The notes: generated by a model not told the origin, from the letters alone. Shown: positions 1-8,224, numbered from the stretch's first letter. The stretch is DNA of 54,655 bases from SIG565 sp964607025 (GCA_964607025.1 CAZSIL010000010.1:1-54655), one strand, 5' to 3'. A program made the numbers and translations.

Positions 1-96
1 GACAACCCGACACGTATAAACGCTGTTAAAAAAGATATCGCACGTGTAAAGACTGTTATTCGTGAGATTGAAATTAAAGACAGCGTAAATGCTTAA
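1..96 (+). CDS. rpmC: 50S ribosomal protein L29, C-terminal part
   Basis: This is the last 32 codons of a frame already open at the window start. It carries the L29 C-terminal signature NPTRINAVKKDIARVKTV, followed by a short acidic tail and a TAA stop. L29 sits beside the polypeptide exit tunnel of the 50S subunit and contacts trigger factor and the signal recognition particle. The position just before rpsQ is the conserved place of rpmC in the S10 operon. About half of the protein lies upstream of the window. Confidence 0.93.
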   Translation, partial: DNPTRINAVKKDIARVKTVIREIEIKDSVNA

Positions 97-113
97 CAGG
101 GAGGTAAAGCCAA

Positions 114-371
114 ATGAGCGAAAGAAACCTTCGTAAAACAAGAACGGGTAAGGTTGTAAGCAACAAAATGGATAAGACCGTTGTAGTTGCTATTGAGGAC
201 AACGTTAAGCACCCGCTCTACAAGAAGATTATTAAGAACACTATTAGACTTAAAGCTCATGATGAGGAAAATACTTGTGGCGTAGGCGACAGAGTTCTTA
301 TCATGGAGACACGTCCGCTTTCAAAAGATAAGAGATGGCGTGTTGTTGAGATAATAGAAAAGGCTAAGTAG
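114..371 (+). CDS. rpsQ: 30S ribosomal protein S17
   Basis: An 85-residue protein of normal S17 length and OB-fold pattern: basic N-terminus, GKVVSNKMDKTVVVAIE near residues 12-28, then KHPLYKKIIK. S17 is a primary 16S rRNA binder that helps fold the 5' domain. The start follows an AGGGAGG ribosome binding site that overlaps the end of the rpmC region. It lies between rpmC and rplN, as expected, and is co-transcribed with them. Confidence 0.97.
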   Translation: MSERNLRKTRTGKVVSNKMDKTVVVAIEDNVKHPLYKKIIKNTIRLKAHDEENTCGVGDRVLIMETRPLSKDKRWRVVEIIEKAK

Positions 372-389
372 TTTAAGGAGGAAACCACT

Positions 390-758
390 GTGATACAACA
401 GCAGAGTTACCTTAAGGTTGCCGACAACACAGGCGCTAAAGAAATTATGTGCATCCGTGTGCTTGGAGGCTCCAAAAGGAGATACGCCAACATTGGCGAT
501 GTAATCGTGGCTTCTGTTAAAAAAGCTGCTCCCGGCGGAACAGTTAAGAAGGGCGATGTTGTTAAGGCAGTTGTAGTTCGTTCTGCAAAAGGCCTTCGTC
601 GCAATGACGGCACATACATCAGATTTGATGAAAATGCAGCAGTTATTATCCGTGAGGACAAAAACCCGCGCGGAACTCGTATTTTCGGACCGGTAGCCCG
701 TGAGCTCAGAGATAAAGATTATACAAAGATTCTTTCTCTCGCTCCGGAAGTGCTTTAA
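390..758 (+). CDS. rplN: 50S ribosomal protein L14
   Basis: A 122-residue L14, the standard bacterial length, starting with MIQQQSYLKVADNTGAKE and ending with ILSLAPEVL. It begins with GTG, chosen because an AAGGAGG site lies eight bases upstream and the protein then aligns from residue 1. L14 binds 23S rRNA, forms the inter-subunit bridge near h14, and is the docking site of the silencing factor RsfS. It follows rpsQ with an 18-base gap in the conserved order. Confidence 0.97.
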   Translation: MIQQQSYLKVADNTGAKEIMCIRVLGGSKRRYANIGDVIVASVKKAAPGGTVKKGDVVKAVVVRSAKGLRRNDGTYIRFDENAAVIIREDKNPRGTRIFGPVARELRDKDYTKILSLAPEVL

Positions 759-775
759 TGGGGAGGTAATTAGAA

Positions 776-1105
776 ATGAATAAACTTCACGTTAAAACAG
801 GCGATACTGTTATTCTTCTCACAGGAGATGACAAGGACCGCGGCAAGACCGGAAAGGTACTTGAAGTAAGCCCAAAAGAAGGAAAGGTTATTGTTGAGGG
901 TATCAACATTGTTAAAAAACACGTTAAGCCCCGCAAAGCCGGTGATCCTTCGGGTATAATCGAAACCGAAAGCCCGATTTATGCTTGCAAGGTGCAGGTT
1001 GTTTGCCCCAAGTGCGGCAAACCCACCCGCGTAGGTCATAAAGTATACGCTGACGGTAAAAAAGACCGCGTCTGCAAGAATAAAGACTGCGGCGAAACCT
1101 TTTAA
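776..1105 (+). CDS. rplX: 50S ribosomal protein L24 (zinc-ribbon form)
   Basis: A 109-residue L24 with an N-terminal KOW domain (residues 4-40, including GDDKDRGKTGKV) that starts 50S assembly by binding the 5' end of 23S rRNA. The C-terminus carries two cysteine pairs, C77/C80 and C100/C105, which look like a zinc ribbon. Many L24 proteins have lost these cysteines, so this is the Cys-containing version. A GGGAGGT site precedes the ATG. Neighbours are rplN and rplE. Confidence 0.96.
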   Translation: MNKLHVKTGDTVILLTGDDKDRGKTGKVLEVSPKEGKVIVEGINIVKKHVKPRKAGDPSGIIETESPIYACKVQVVCPKCGKPTRVGHKVYADGKKDRVCKNKDCGETF

Positions 1106-1124
1106 GAGATAGGAGAAACATGAC

Positions 1125-1673
1125 ATGTCAGTATTGAAGGACGATTACAAACAAAATATCGCTCCTGCATTGATGAAGAAATACAACTATAAGAGCGTCA
1201 TGCAAATCCCGAAGCTCGATAAGGTTATCATCAATGTAGGTTGTGGCGAGGCAAAAGATAATTCAAAGATTATCGATGCTATTATGGCTGATTTAGCCAC
1301 AATTACAGGCCAGAAGGCAGTACCCTGCCGCGCTAAGAAGTCGGTTGCGNNNNNNNNNNACTTCAAGCTCAGAGAGGGTATGCCGATCGGTGTTAAAACA
1401 ACTCTTCGCGGTGAGAAAATGTATGAGTTTGTTTATAAACTCTTTAACATAGCACTCCCAAGAGTTCGTGACTTCAGAGGAATCAACCCTAACGCTTTCG
1501 ACGGCCGCGGCAACTATGCTATGGGTGTTAAAGAACAGTTGATTTTCCCTGAAATTGAGTACGATAAGATAGACAAGGTTCGCGGTATGGACATTATCTT
1601 TGTTACAACTGCAACCAACGACGAAGAAGCACGTGAGTTACTTACTCTTATGGGTGCTCCGTTTGCGAAATAA
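1125..1673 (+). CDS. rplE: 50S ribosomal protein L5 (contains an assembly gap)
   Basis: L5 binds 5S rRNA and contacts the P-site tRNA. The protein matches L5 throughout, with MSVLKDDYKQNIAPALMKKYNY at the start and VRDFRGINPNAFDGRGNY in the middle. A run of 10 Ns interrupts codons 76-79. The frame is kept, but the stretch between KKSVA and FKLREGMPIG is normally one residue and here is four, giving 182 residues instead of about 179. The gene is very likely intact and the N run a fixed-length placeholder. Confidence 0.94.
   Translation: MSVLKDDYKQNIAPALMKKYNYKSVMQIPKLDKVIINVGCGEAKDNSKIIDAIMADLATITGQKAVPCRAKKSVAXXXXFKLREGMPIGVKTTLRGEKMYEFVYKLFNIALPRVRDFRGINPNAFDGRGNYAMGVKEQLIFPEIEYDKIDKVRGMDIIFVTTATNDEEARELLTLMGAPFAK
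1350..1359. other. Assembly gap of 10 Ns
   Basis: Ten consecutive undetermined bases inside rplE. From the L5 family alignment the true sequence here is probably one base (giving a single Asn codon, AAC), so nine of the ten Ns are probably surplus. This marks the record as a scaffolded draft. Confidence 0.95.
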
Positions 1674-1685
1674 GGAGAAGGAATT

Positions 1686-1871
1686 ATGGCTAAAACATCT
1701 ATGAAGGTTAAGCAGGCACGTCCCGCTAAATTTTCAACAAGAGAATATAGCAGATGCAAAATCTGCGGCCGCCCGCATGCTTATCTTCGCAAGTACGGCA
1801 TCTGCCGTATCTGCTTCAGGGAGCTTGCTTACAAGGGCGAGATCCCCGGTGTAAAGAAGGCAAGCTGGTAA
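1686..1871 (+). CDS. rpsZ: 30S ribosomal protein S14, type Z (zinc-binding)
   Basis: A 61-residue short S14 with the zinc-ribbon cysteines C24, C27, C40 and C43 (CKIC and CRIC), which defines the C+ or type Z form found in Gram-positive bacteria. S14 binds the 16S rRNA 3' major domain in the head of the small subunit. The start follows AAGGAGAAGG. It sits between rplE and rpsH as expected. Confidence 0.97.
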   Translation: MAKTSMKVKQARPAKFSTREYSRCKICGRPHAYLRKYGICRICFRELAYKGEIPGVKKASW

Positions 1872-1899
1872 GCAGCAAAGGCTAAAGGAGGTTGACGTC

Positions 1900-2298
1900 A
1901 TGCAAATCACCGATACAATCGCTGATATGCTTACAAGAATTCGTAACGCATCTTCAGCAAAACACGATTCGGTTGATATACCTGCATCTAACGTAAAAAA
2001 GGCAATAGCCCAGATTTTACTTGATGAAGGTTACATTAATGGCTTTCAGTTCGTAGAGGACGGAAAGCAGGGCGTAATTCATATCACCTTGAAGTACGGC
2101 CCGAACAAAACACAGGTTATTTCCGGAATTCGCAGAGTTTCTAAACCCGGTCTTCGTATCTACACTAACGTAGAAGATATGCCCAAGGTTATGAAGGGAC
2201 TCGGTATTGCAATTCTCTCCACCTCTAAGGGAATAATCACAGATAAGCAGGCTCGCATCGCCAACGTCGGCGGCGAAGTTCTTGCTTACGTGTGGTAA
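1900..2298 (+). CDS. rpsH: 30S ribosomal protein S8
   Basis: A 132-residue S8 of normal length, starting MQITDTIADMLTRIRNAS and ending in the conserved GGEVLAYVW. S8 is a primary binder of the 16S central domain and in enterobacteria is the translational repressor of the spc operon; whether it does this here is not visible. The start has an AAGGAGG site. Its place between rpsZ and rplF is conserved. Confidence 0.97.
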   Translation: MQITDTIADMLTRIRNASSAKHDSVDIPASNVKKAIAQILLDEGYINGFQFVEDGKQGVIHITLKYGPNKTQVISGIRRVSKPGLRIYTNVEDMPKVMKGLGIAILSTSKGIITDKQARIANVGGEVLAYVW

Positions 2299-2312
2299 GG
2301 AGGTGCTGAGGA

Positions 2313-2861
2313 ATGTCAAGAATAGGACTTAAACCTATCACAATTCCTGCTGGTGTTGAGGTTAAAATCAATGGCTGTGAGGTTACCGTAAAGGGACCAA
2401 AAGCTGAACTCAAAAGCACTTTCAGTGAGGCAATGACCGTAAAGGTTGAAGAAAACGTAATCACTGTTAGCCGTCCGAGTGACGCAAAAGAGCACCGTTC
2501 ACTTCACGGTCTCACCCGTACACTCATCTCTAACATGGTTGAGGGCGTTACAAAGGGCTTCACAAAAGAGTTAGATGTTAACGGTGTTGGTTACCGTGTT
2601 GCTAAACAGGGTAAAGACCTCGTTATGAACCTCGGTTTTTCACATCAGGTAGTTGTATCAGAAATCCCGGGCATTACAATCGAAGTTCCCAATCCGAACA
2701 AGATTATAATTTCCGGTGCCGATAAGCAAATGGTAGGCCAATTTGCAGCAGATATCCGTTCAAAGCGTCCGCCGGAACCCTACAAGGGCAAGGGAATTAA
2801 GTATGCCAACGAACATATCCGCCGCAAAGAAGGTAAAGCTGCCAAGGGCGCAAAGAAATAA
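2313..2861 (+). CDS. rplF: 50S ribosomal protein L6
   Basis: A 182-residue L6 with the usual two tandem RRM-like halves, starting MSRIGLKPITIPAGVEV, with the C-terminal signature PPEPYKGKGIKYANE near residues 153-167. L6 lies near the GTPase-associated centre and the sarcin-ricin loop. The AAGGAGG site overlaps the stop of rpsH, which suggests translational coupling. Confidence 0.97.
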   Translation: MSRIGLKPITIPAGVEVKINGCEVTVKGPKAELKSTFSEAMTVKVEENVITVSRPSDAKEHRSLHGLTRTLISNMVEGVTKGFTKELDVNGVGYRVAKQGKDLVMNLGFSHQVVVSEIPGITIEVPNPNKIIISGADKQMVGQFAADIRSKRPPEPYKGKGIKYANEHIRRKEGKAAKGAKK

Positions 2862-2879
2862 TAAAAGGAGTGTATTAAA

Positions 2880-3239
2880 ATGGTTAATAAGCCTGATTCT
2901 AACAAGGCGCGTCTCCGCAGACACACCCGTGTTCGCGGTAAAATCAGTGGTACTGCTCAGTGCCCCCGTCTTGATGTATTCCGCTCCAACAGCAATATTT
3001 ACGCCCAGCTTATAGATGATGTAAAGGGTGTAACCCTCGCTGCCGCTTCGTCTACCGAAAAGGAATTCGGTACTGCAAAGGGCAACAAGGAAGAAGCTCG
3101 CAAGGTTGGACAGTTAATTGCTAAACGTGCCGCTGATAAGGGTATTACAGAGGTTGTATTTGACCGCGGTGGATACGTATATCACGGACGTGTCAAGGAG
3201 CTTGCCGAAGGAGCCCGCGAGGGCGGCCTCAAGTTCTAA
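2880..3239 (+). CDS. rplR: 50S ribosomal protein L18
   Basis: A 119-residue L18, the 5S rRNA-binding protein of the central protuberance. Recognisable stretches are the basic N-terminus RLRRHTRVRGKISGT, RLDVFRSNSNIYAQLIDD, and the C-terminal VVFDRGGYVYHGRVKELAEG. Length is typical. It has an AAAAGGAGTG site and lies between rplF and rpsE. The cluster therefore carries two of the three 5S-binding proteins, L5 and L18. Confidence 0.97.
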   Translation: MVNKPDSNKARLRRHTRVRGKISGTAQCPRLDVFRSNSNIYAQLIDDVKGVTLAAASSTEKEFGTAKGNKEEARKVGQLIAKRAADKGITEVVFDRGGYVYHGRVKELAEGAREGGLKF

Positions 3240-3258
3240 AAGAGAAGGAGGAATACTT

Positions 3259-3774
3259 TTGGCTACAAAATTTGACATCACAACATTAGATGATCCCAAG
3301 GCATTAAAAGAAAAAGTAGTTGCCATCAACCGCGTTTCTAAAACAGTTAAGGGCGGACGTATTATGAAGTTCGCAGCATTGGTTGTTGTAGGTAACGGAG
3401 ACGGAGTTGTTGGTTTTGGTCTCGGAAAAGCCGGAGAAGTTCCGGAAGCTATCCGTAAGGGTATTGAAGATGCCAAGAAGAATCTTATTAAAGTTTCTCT
3501 CAAAGGCACAACAATTCCTCATGAAGTTATGGGTGAGTTCGGTGCAGGTCGCGTTCTTATGAAACCGGCTGCTCCCGGTACCGGTGTTATCGCCGGCGGT
3601 CCGGTTCGTGCCGTACTTGAAACCGTAGGTATCTCGGATATCCGTACCAAGACTTTACGTTCCAAGAATCCCTGCAACGTTGTACGCGCTACTATTCAGG
3701 GCCTTGCATCATTGCGTAGTGCCGAAGAAGTCGCTGTAATTCGCGGCAAATCGGTTAAAGAAATTATTGGTTAA
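3259..3774 (+). CDS. rpsE: 30S ribosomal protein S5 (TTG start)
   Basis: S5 acts in decoding accuracy and mRNA unwinding at the entry pore. The only start that gives a normal S5 is TTG at 3259, preceded by AGAAGGAGG with seven bases between; it yields 171 residues. An earlier in-frame ATG at 3118 lies inside rplR and would add 47 foreign residues. Family signs are VGNGDGVVGFGLGKAGEVPEA and AAPGTGVIAGGPVRAVLE. It overlaps nothing and is followed by rpmD. Confidence 0.95.
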   Translation: MATKFDITTLDDPKALKEKVVAINRVSKTVKGGRIMKFAALVVVGNGDGVVGFGLGKAGEVPEAIRKGIEDAKKNLIKVSLKGTTIPHEVMGEFGAGRVLMKPAAPGTGVIAGGPVRAVLETVGISDIRTKTLRSKNPCNVVRATIQGLASLRSAEEVAVIRGKSVKEIIG

Positions 3775-3788
3775 GGAGGAGCAGCACA

Positions 3789-3986
3789 ATGGCTAGAACT
3801 AAAAAGGCTGCCGGCCTTAAAATCAAGTTGGTTAAGAGTGTAATCGGTTGCAAAAAGGACCAGATTGCTACTGTTGCCGCCTTAGGTCTTAAGAAAATCG
3901 GTGACGAAGTAATTCAGCCCGATAACGAGCAGACCAAGGGTAAAATCAAAAAGGTTATCCACCTCATAGAGGTAACTGAGGCGTAA
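3789..3986 (+). CDS. rpmD: 50S ribosomal protein L30
   Basis: A 65-residue L30, slightly longer than the usual 59-60 because of a basic N-terminus and an acidic tail. The core is LKIKLVKSVIGCKKDQIATVAALGLKKIG. L30 binds 23S and lies near the 5S region. It occurs in only part of the bacteria, and its presence here agrees with the Firmicutes order rpsE-rpmD-rplO. Confidence 0.95.
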   Translation: MARTKKAAGLKIKLVKSVIGCKKDQIATVAALGLKKIGDEVIQPDNEQTKGKIKKVIHLIEVTEA

Positions 3987-4044
3987 GCTTCAATAAATCG
4001 ACTATTCTAAGTGAATAGCGCTACTAAGCAAGGAGGTGCGAAAA

Positions 4045-4488
4045 ATGAAACTGCATGAACTTACACCTGCTTTTGGTTCTACAAAGGAATCAAAGCGTAT
4101 AGGCAGAGGTCATGGTTCCGGCAACGGTAAAACTGCCGGAAAGGGTCACAAGGGACAGAAGGCACGTGCCGGTCGTGGCATGCGCGCAGGTTTTGAAGGC
4201 GGTCAGATGCCGCTACAGAGACGTATCCCCAAACGTGGCTTTAACAACATTTTTGCCGAGGAGTCTGTGGCTATCAATGTTGCTGCTCTCAATAAATTTG
4301 AGGATGGCGCAGTTGTAGACGCTGTAGCTCTTATGGACAAAGGTATCATCGATAAAGCTGATATTTATGTAAAAGTTCTTGGTAACGGCAATCTTACAAA
4401 GAAACTTACCGTAAAACTTTCGGCTTTCTCTAAATCAGCCATCGAAAAAATCACCAAAGCCGGCGGAAATGCAGAGGTGACCGAATAA
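4045..4488 (+). CDS. rplO: 50S ribosomal protein L15
   Basis: A 147-residue L15 starting at ATG 4045 (MKLHELTPAFGSTKESKRIG), chosen over an upstream in-frame GTG because GCAAGGAGG lies eight bases before it. The glycine- and arginine-rich N-terminal arm (GRGHGSGNGKTAGKGHKGQK region) threads into 23S rRNA. The 58-base gap after rpmD is the longest inside the spc part of the cluster and contains a weak 6-bp hairpin. Its stop overlaps the secY start by one base. Confidence 0.96.
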   Translation: MKLHELTPAFGSTKESKRIGRGHGSGNGKTAGKGHKGQKARAGRGMRAGFEGGQMPLQRRIPKRGFNNIFAEESVAINVAALNKFEDGAVVDAVALMDKGIIDKADIYVKVLGNGNLTKKLTVKLSAFSKSAIEKITKAGGNAEVTE

Positions 4489-5780
4489 TGCTTGAAACGA
4501 TTAAAAATGCGTGGAAGGTTAAGGAACTGCGCAATAAAATTCTTTTCACATTTTTCATTATTCTTATTTTCCGTATCGGTTCGGTAATTCCGGTGCCTTA
4601 TGTTGATATCGACGGCTTGAGAAACTTAACAAGCGGCGCTAATGCCAATGAGTTTTTCAGCTATTTATCAATTCTCACCGGTGGCGGACTTGAATATGCA
4701 GCAATCTTCGCGATGTCGGTAACCCCGTACATCAACTCTTCGATTATTATGCAGCTCTTATCAGTTGCGATTCCTGCTCTTGAACGTCTTTCAAAACAGG
4801 GAGAAGAAGGGCAGAAGAAAATCGCTCAGATTACCCGCTATGTGACAATAGGACTTGGTCTTATTCAGGGTACTGCATATTTCTTCTATCTAAAAGGAAG
4901 TTCTCTAATTAACGTTACGGGAACAGGCGCTATGATTTTCGCAGCGTTTGTTATCATCCTGTGCTTTACAGCGGGTTCCGCACTTGTTATGTGGCTCGGT
5001 GAACAAATCGATACAAAGGGTATCGGCAATGGTATCTCAATTTTGCTTTTCGCCGGTATAATTTCAAGGGCTCCCGATGCAGCCGCGTACTTGTGGGCAT
5101 ATCTCTCAGTACCGGGTGTTGTAAGCAAACTTATTGTTGCAGGGATTATAATTGTATTCCTTGCAATCATTGGTTTTGTTGTTTGGATGACTAATGCTGA
5201 GCGCAGAATCCCCGTGCAGTACGCAAAGCGTGTTGTTGGTAACAAGATGTACGGCGGCCAGAACACACATATTCCGATTAAGGTTAATATGTCAGGTGTT
5301 ATGCCGATAATCTTTGCATCATCCATCCTTATGTTACCCACAATGATTTTGTCGTTCTGGAAAAATGCCGATAACTATTTCTTTGGAAAGGTTTTGGCAC
5401 TCTTCAGTGTTCAGGGTATCTTCTATGCAATCGTTTATTTCTTCCTTATTATCGGATTTGCGTACTTCTATACAACAATCCAGTATAATCCGGTTGAAAT
5501 GGCAAATAACCTTCGCAAAAACGGTGGTTCTATTCCAGGTATTCGTCCCGGTAAAACAACTTCCGATTTTATCCAGAAGATTTTGTCAAGAATTACTTTA
5601 ATGGGTGCGCTGTTCTTGAGTCTAATCGCGATTCTCCCGATTATTATAGGAAATGTCGGCGGAATTTCGATTTCTCTTGGCGGTACATCGGTGCTCATTA
5701 TCGTAGGTGTTGCATTAGATACTGTACAGAATCTTGAATCTCAGATGATGATGCGTCATTACAAGGGCTTTCTTGATTAA
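4488..5780 (+). CDS. secY: Preprotein translocase subunit SecY
   Basis: A 430-residue membrane protein with about ten hydrophobic helices, matching SecY from ELRNKILFTFFIILIFRIGSVIPVP at the N-terminus to the C-terminal tail. SecY forms the protein-conducting channel of the Sec translocon with SecE and SecG and works with SecA. Known signatures include GNGISILLFAGI and the cytosolic loop motif QYAKRVVGNKMYGG near residues 245-258. The TAATG overlap with rplO indicates translational coupling. Confidence 0.98.
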   Translation: MLETIKNAWKVKELRNKILFTFFIILIFRIGSVIPVPYVDIDGLRNLTSGANANEFFSYLSILTGGGLEYAAIFAMSVTPYINSSIIMQLLSVAIPALERLSKQGEEGQKKIAQITRYVTIGLGLIQGTAYFFYLKGSSLINVTGTGAMIFAAFVIILCFTAGSALVMWLGEQIDTKGIGNGISILLFAGIISRAPDAAAYLWAYLSVPGVVSKLIVAGIIIVFLAIIGFVVWMTNAERRIPVQYAKRVVGNKMYGGQNTHIPIKVNMSGVMPIIFASSILMLPTMILSFWKNADNYFFGKVLALFSVQGIFYAIVYFFLIIGFAYFYTTIQYNPVEMANNLRKNGGSIPGIRPGKTTSDFIQKILSRITLMGALFLSLIAILPIIIGNVGGISISLGGTSVLIIVGVALDTVQNLESQMMMRHYKGFLD

Positions 5781-5794
5781 TTAAGGAGTAAGAT

Positions 5795-6427
5795 ATGAAA
5801 TTAATTCTTCTCGGAGCTCCTGGTGCCGGCAAAGGCACTCAAGCAGAAGTAATCTGTGAGAAATTCAATATTCCCGCAATTTCTACCGGTAATATATTGC
5901 GTGAAGCAATAAAGAACGGTACTGAAATGGGAATCAAAGCGAAATCCTATATTGATAACGGAAATCTTGTTCCCGATGAAGTTGTAATTGGTATAATCAA
6001 CGACCGCTTGGCTGAAGATGACTGTAAAAACGGCTTTATCTTAGACGGTTTCCCGCGTACAATCCCGCAAGCTGAAGCACTCGATAAGATGAACATAGGC
6101 ATTGACTGTGCTTTGTCTATCGAAGTTGCCGATGAAAAGATTATGCAGCGTCTCTCAGGAAGACGAGTGTGTCTTACTTGTGGGGCTACGTATCATATAG
6201 ATTATAAAAAACCTGCCAAAGAGGGTATATGCAATAACTGCGGCGCAGAACTCGTTCAACGGGGCGATGATAAGCCCGAAACTATTGCTGAACGTCTTGC
6301 TGTTTACCACAGCCAGACCGAGCCCTTGAAAGAATATTACAAGAAGGCAGGTAAACTCATAACCGTTGAAGGACAAGAAGAAGTTAAAGATACTACACGT
6401 CTTGTTCTTGCAGCATTGGAGTTTTAG
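5795..6427 (+). CDS. adk: Adenylate kinase (zinc-lid form)
   Basis: A 210-residue long-form adenylate kinase converting AMP and ATP to two ADP. The P-loop GAPGAGKGT is at residues 7-15, the AMP-site stretch FILDGFPRT near 81-89, and the lid carries four cysteines, C126, C129, C146 and C149, as in the zinc-binding lids common in Gram-positive bacteria. It follows secY by 14 bases with an AAGGAG site and precedes map, the standard order. Confidence 0.98.
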   Translation: MKLILLGAPGAGKGTQAEVICEKFNIPAISTGNILREAIKNGTEMGIKAKSYIDNGNLVPDEVVIGIINDRLAEDDCKNGFILDGFPRTIPQAEALDKMNIGIDCALSIEVADEKIMQRLSGRRVCLTCGATYHIDYKKPAKEGICNNCGAELVQRGDDKPETIAERLAVYHSQTEPLKEYYKKAGKLITVEGQEEVKDTTRLVLAALEF

Positions 6428-6429
6428 TT

Positions 6430-7179
6430 ATGATAGTGCTTAAAACCGCGCGTGAGCTTTCAGTGATGAAAGAAGCATGCAGAATATCGGCAGGAGCATT
6501 ACAGGTTATTGGTCAGGCAATCGAGCCGGGAGTAACGACCGGAGAACTCGACAGGATGGCGGAGAAATATATTTTAAGCCAAGGCGCAAAGCCAAACTTT
6601 AAAAATTATCAAGGTTATCCTGCTACTGCCTGTATATCAATAAACAACGAGGTAATTCATGGCATACCATCTGTAAAGCGCAAAATCAAAGCGGGCGATA
6701 TAGTCAGCGTAGATTTAGGCGCAGTGTTTAACGGATATCATGGCGATAATGCCGCCACTTTTGCCGTAGGTGAAGTTTCCGCCGAGGCAAAGCGGCTGAT
6801 TAGCGTGACGCAAGAGAGTCTTTACGAAGGCATCAATGCTGCTCGCGCAGGCGGCAGAATCGGAGATATCTCAAATGCAATTCAGAGTTATGTAGAATCT
6901 CGTGGTTTTTCCGTTGTCCGCGATTTTGTCGGACACGGTATAGGCACACAGCTTCATGAATCACCCGAAGTTCCTAATTTTGGCACTCCCGGTAAGGGAA
7001 TCCGCCTTTTACCCGGTATGACAATCGCTATCGAGCCGATGATTAATTTCGGCGGCCCCGAAGTCAAAATTTTACCGGATGGTTGGACTGTTCTAACCAA
7101 AGACGGTTCATTATCTGCTCATTTTGAACACACCGTTGCTATAACAAACGACGGACCGAAAATTATGACAAAGTTATAA
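6430..7179 (+). CDS. map: Methionine aminopeptidase, type I
   Basis: A 249-residue type I methionine aminopeptidase that removes the initiator methionine from nascent proteins. All five metal ligands are present: D95, D106, H169, E202 and E233, together with H77 of the CISINNEVIHG motif. It lacks the N-terminal SEC-C extension seen in some Clostridia. The gene starts two bases after the adk stop, with no clear ribosome binding site of its own, so coupling to adk is likely. Confidence 0.97.
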   Translation: MIVLKTARELSVMKEACRISAGALQVIGQAIEPGVTTGELDRMAEKYILSQGAKPNFKNYQGYPATACISINNEVIHGIPSVKRKIKAGDIVSVDLGAVFNGYHGDNAATFAVGEVSAEAKRLISVTQESLYEGINAARAGGRIGDISNAIQSYVESRGFSVVRDFVGHGIGTQLHESPEVPNFGTPGKGIRLLPGMTIAIEPMINFGGPEVKILPDGWTVLTKDGSLSAHFEHTVAITNDGPKIMTKL

Positions 7180-7190
7180 TGGAGGTCTGT

Positions 7191-7460
7191 ATGGAAGTAG
7201 GACGTGTTGTGTGTTCACTGTCGGGACATGATAAAGGTTTATATATGGTGGTTGTGGGTGTTACGTCCAACGGTGTGGCGGTTTGTAACGGCAAACAACG
7301 CCGATTGCAAAATCCCAAACTCAAAAATATAAAACACCTTTATAAAACCGAATTTTTTGTGACAGAAGAACAGTTAGAAACCAATAAATCATTACGAAAA
7401 GCCATTTACGGCTTAGTAGGTAAGTACAAGGAGGAAACGCTATGTCAAAAGAAGATATGA
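7191..7460 (+). CDS. KOW-domain RNA-binding protein
   Basis: An 89-residue small basic protein beginning MEVGRVVCSLSGHDKGLYMVVVG, which matches the KOW/L14e-like fold used for RNA binding. The start at 7191 is preferred over ATG 7179 because GGAGG at 7181-7185 would lie downstream of the earlier start. It sits between map and infA, where many Clostridia and Bacilli keep such a protein; its exact role in ribosome biology is not established. The end overlaps infA by 19 bases. Confidence 0.85.
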   Translation: MEVGRVVCSLSGHDKGLYMVVVGVTSNGVAVCNGKQRRLQNPKLKNIKHLYKTEFFVTEEQLETNKSLRKAIYGLVGKYKEETLCQKKI

Positions 7461-7660
7461 TAGAACTTGAGGGTACGGTTGTTGAAGCTATGCCAAACGC
7501 AATGTTCAAGGTTGAAATTCAAGGCGGACATATAATACTCGCACATATTTCCGGTAAGCTTCGTATGAACTTTATACGAATTCTCCCCGGAGATAAAGTA
7601 ACGGTAGAAATGTCGCCGTACGATCTGTCAAAGGGACGCATTACTTGGCGTTCTAAATAA
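7442..7660 (+). CDS. infA: Translation initiation factor IF-1
   Basis: A 72-residue IF-1, exactly the usual length, made of one S1-type OB fold: MSKEDMIELEGTVVEAMPNA, then AHISGKLRMNFIRILPGDKV, ending in GRITWRSK. IF-1 occupies the A site of the 30S subunit during initiation. Its strong AAGGAGG site lies inside the end of the KOW gene, so the two are translationally coupled. Confidence 0.98.
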   Translation: MSKEDMIELEGTVVEAMPNAMFKVEIQGGHIILAHISGKLRMNFIRILPGDKVTVEMSPYDLSKGRITWRSK

Positions 7661-7689
7661 ACAGAAGAAATTTAGGAGGTAAAATCCAA

Positions 7690-7803
7690 ATGAAAGTCAG
7701 ACCTTCTGTAAAAAAGATTTGCGAAAAGTGCAAAATCATTAAGCGCAAGGGTAAAATCATGGTTATCTGTGAGAATCCCAAGCATAAGCAGCGTCAGGGT
7801 TAA
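7690..7803 (+). CDS. rpmJ: 50S ribosomal protein L36
   Basis: A 37-residue L36 reading MKVRPSVKKICEKCKIIKRK and then GKIMVICENPKHKQRQG. The zinc ligands C11, C14, C27 and H32 are all present, so this is the zinc-binding (C+) form. L36 stabilises 23S domains near the peptidyl transferase centre. A TTAGGAGG site lies ten bases upstream. It follows infA as in most Firmicutes. Confidence 0.97.
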   Translation: MKVRPSVKKICEKCKIIKRKGKIMVICENPKHKQRQG

Positions 7804-7839
7804 GCCGACGCACACAATACAATGGAGGTGCATTGATAA

Positions 7840-8208
7840 ATGGCCCGTATTACCGGTGTTGACCTTCCGAACGAAAAACGAGTTGAAATCGGACTCACTT
7901 ACATCTTCGGAATCGGTCTTACAACATCCAGAGAAATTCTTAAAGCAACCGGCATAAATCCGGATACACGCTGCAAGGATTTAACGGAAGATGAAATTTC
8001 AAAATTGCGTGAATACATCGACCACAACCTTCAGGTAGAAGGTGACCGTCGTCGTACAATCGCATTCGACATCAAAAGACTTATTGAAATTGGTAGCTAT
8101 CGTGGACTTCGCCACCGTAAAGGTTTACCTGTAAGAGGACAGCGTTCAAAAACAAACGCTCGTACTCGTAAAGGTCCGAAGAAGACAATCGCTAACAAGA
8201 AAAAGTAA
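7840..8208 (+). CDS. rpsM: 30S ribosomal protein S13
   Basis: A 122-residue S13 of normal length, starting MARITGVDLPNEKRVEIGLTY, with the H2TH core and the basic tail RGLRHRKGLPVRGQRSKTNA. S13 sits in the 30S head, forms bridges B1a/B1b and touches P-site tRNA. It opens the alpha-operon section (rpsM-rpsK-rpsD-rpoA-rplQ) and has an ATGGAGGTG site. Confidence 0.97.
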   Translation: MARITGVDLPNEKRVEIGLTYIFGIGLTTSREILKATGINPDTRCKDLTEDEISKLREYIDHNLQVEGDRRRTIAFDIKRLIEIGSYRGLRHRKGLPVRGQRSKTNARTRKGPKKTIANKKK

Positions 8209-8224
8209 GTAGGAGGAAGATAAT

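Noticed and set aside
4000..4019. Weak hairpin between rpmD and rplO as a terminator or attenuator
   Set aside because: Only a 6-bp AT-rich stem without a T-run; transcription must continue into rplO and secY.
4886..5341. Long open frame of 151 codons on the - strand inside secY
   Set aside because: It lies fully inside secY, has no ribosome binding site and no recognisable domain; it mirrors the codon pattern of the real gene.
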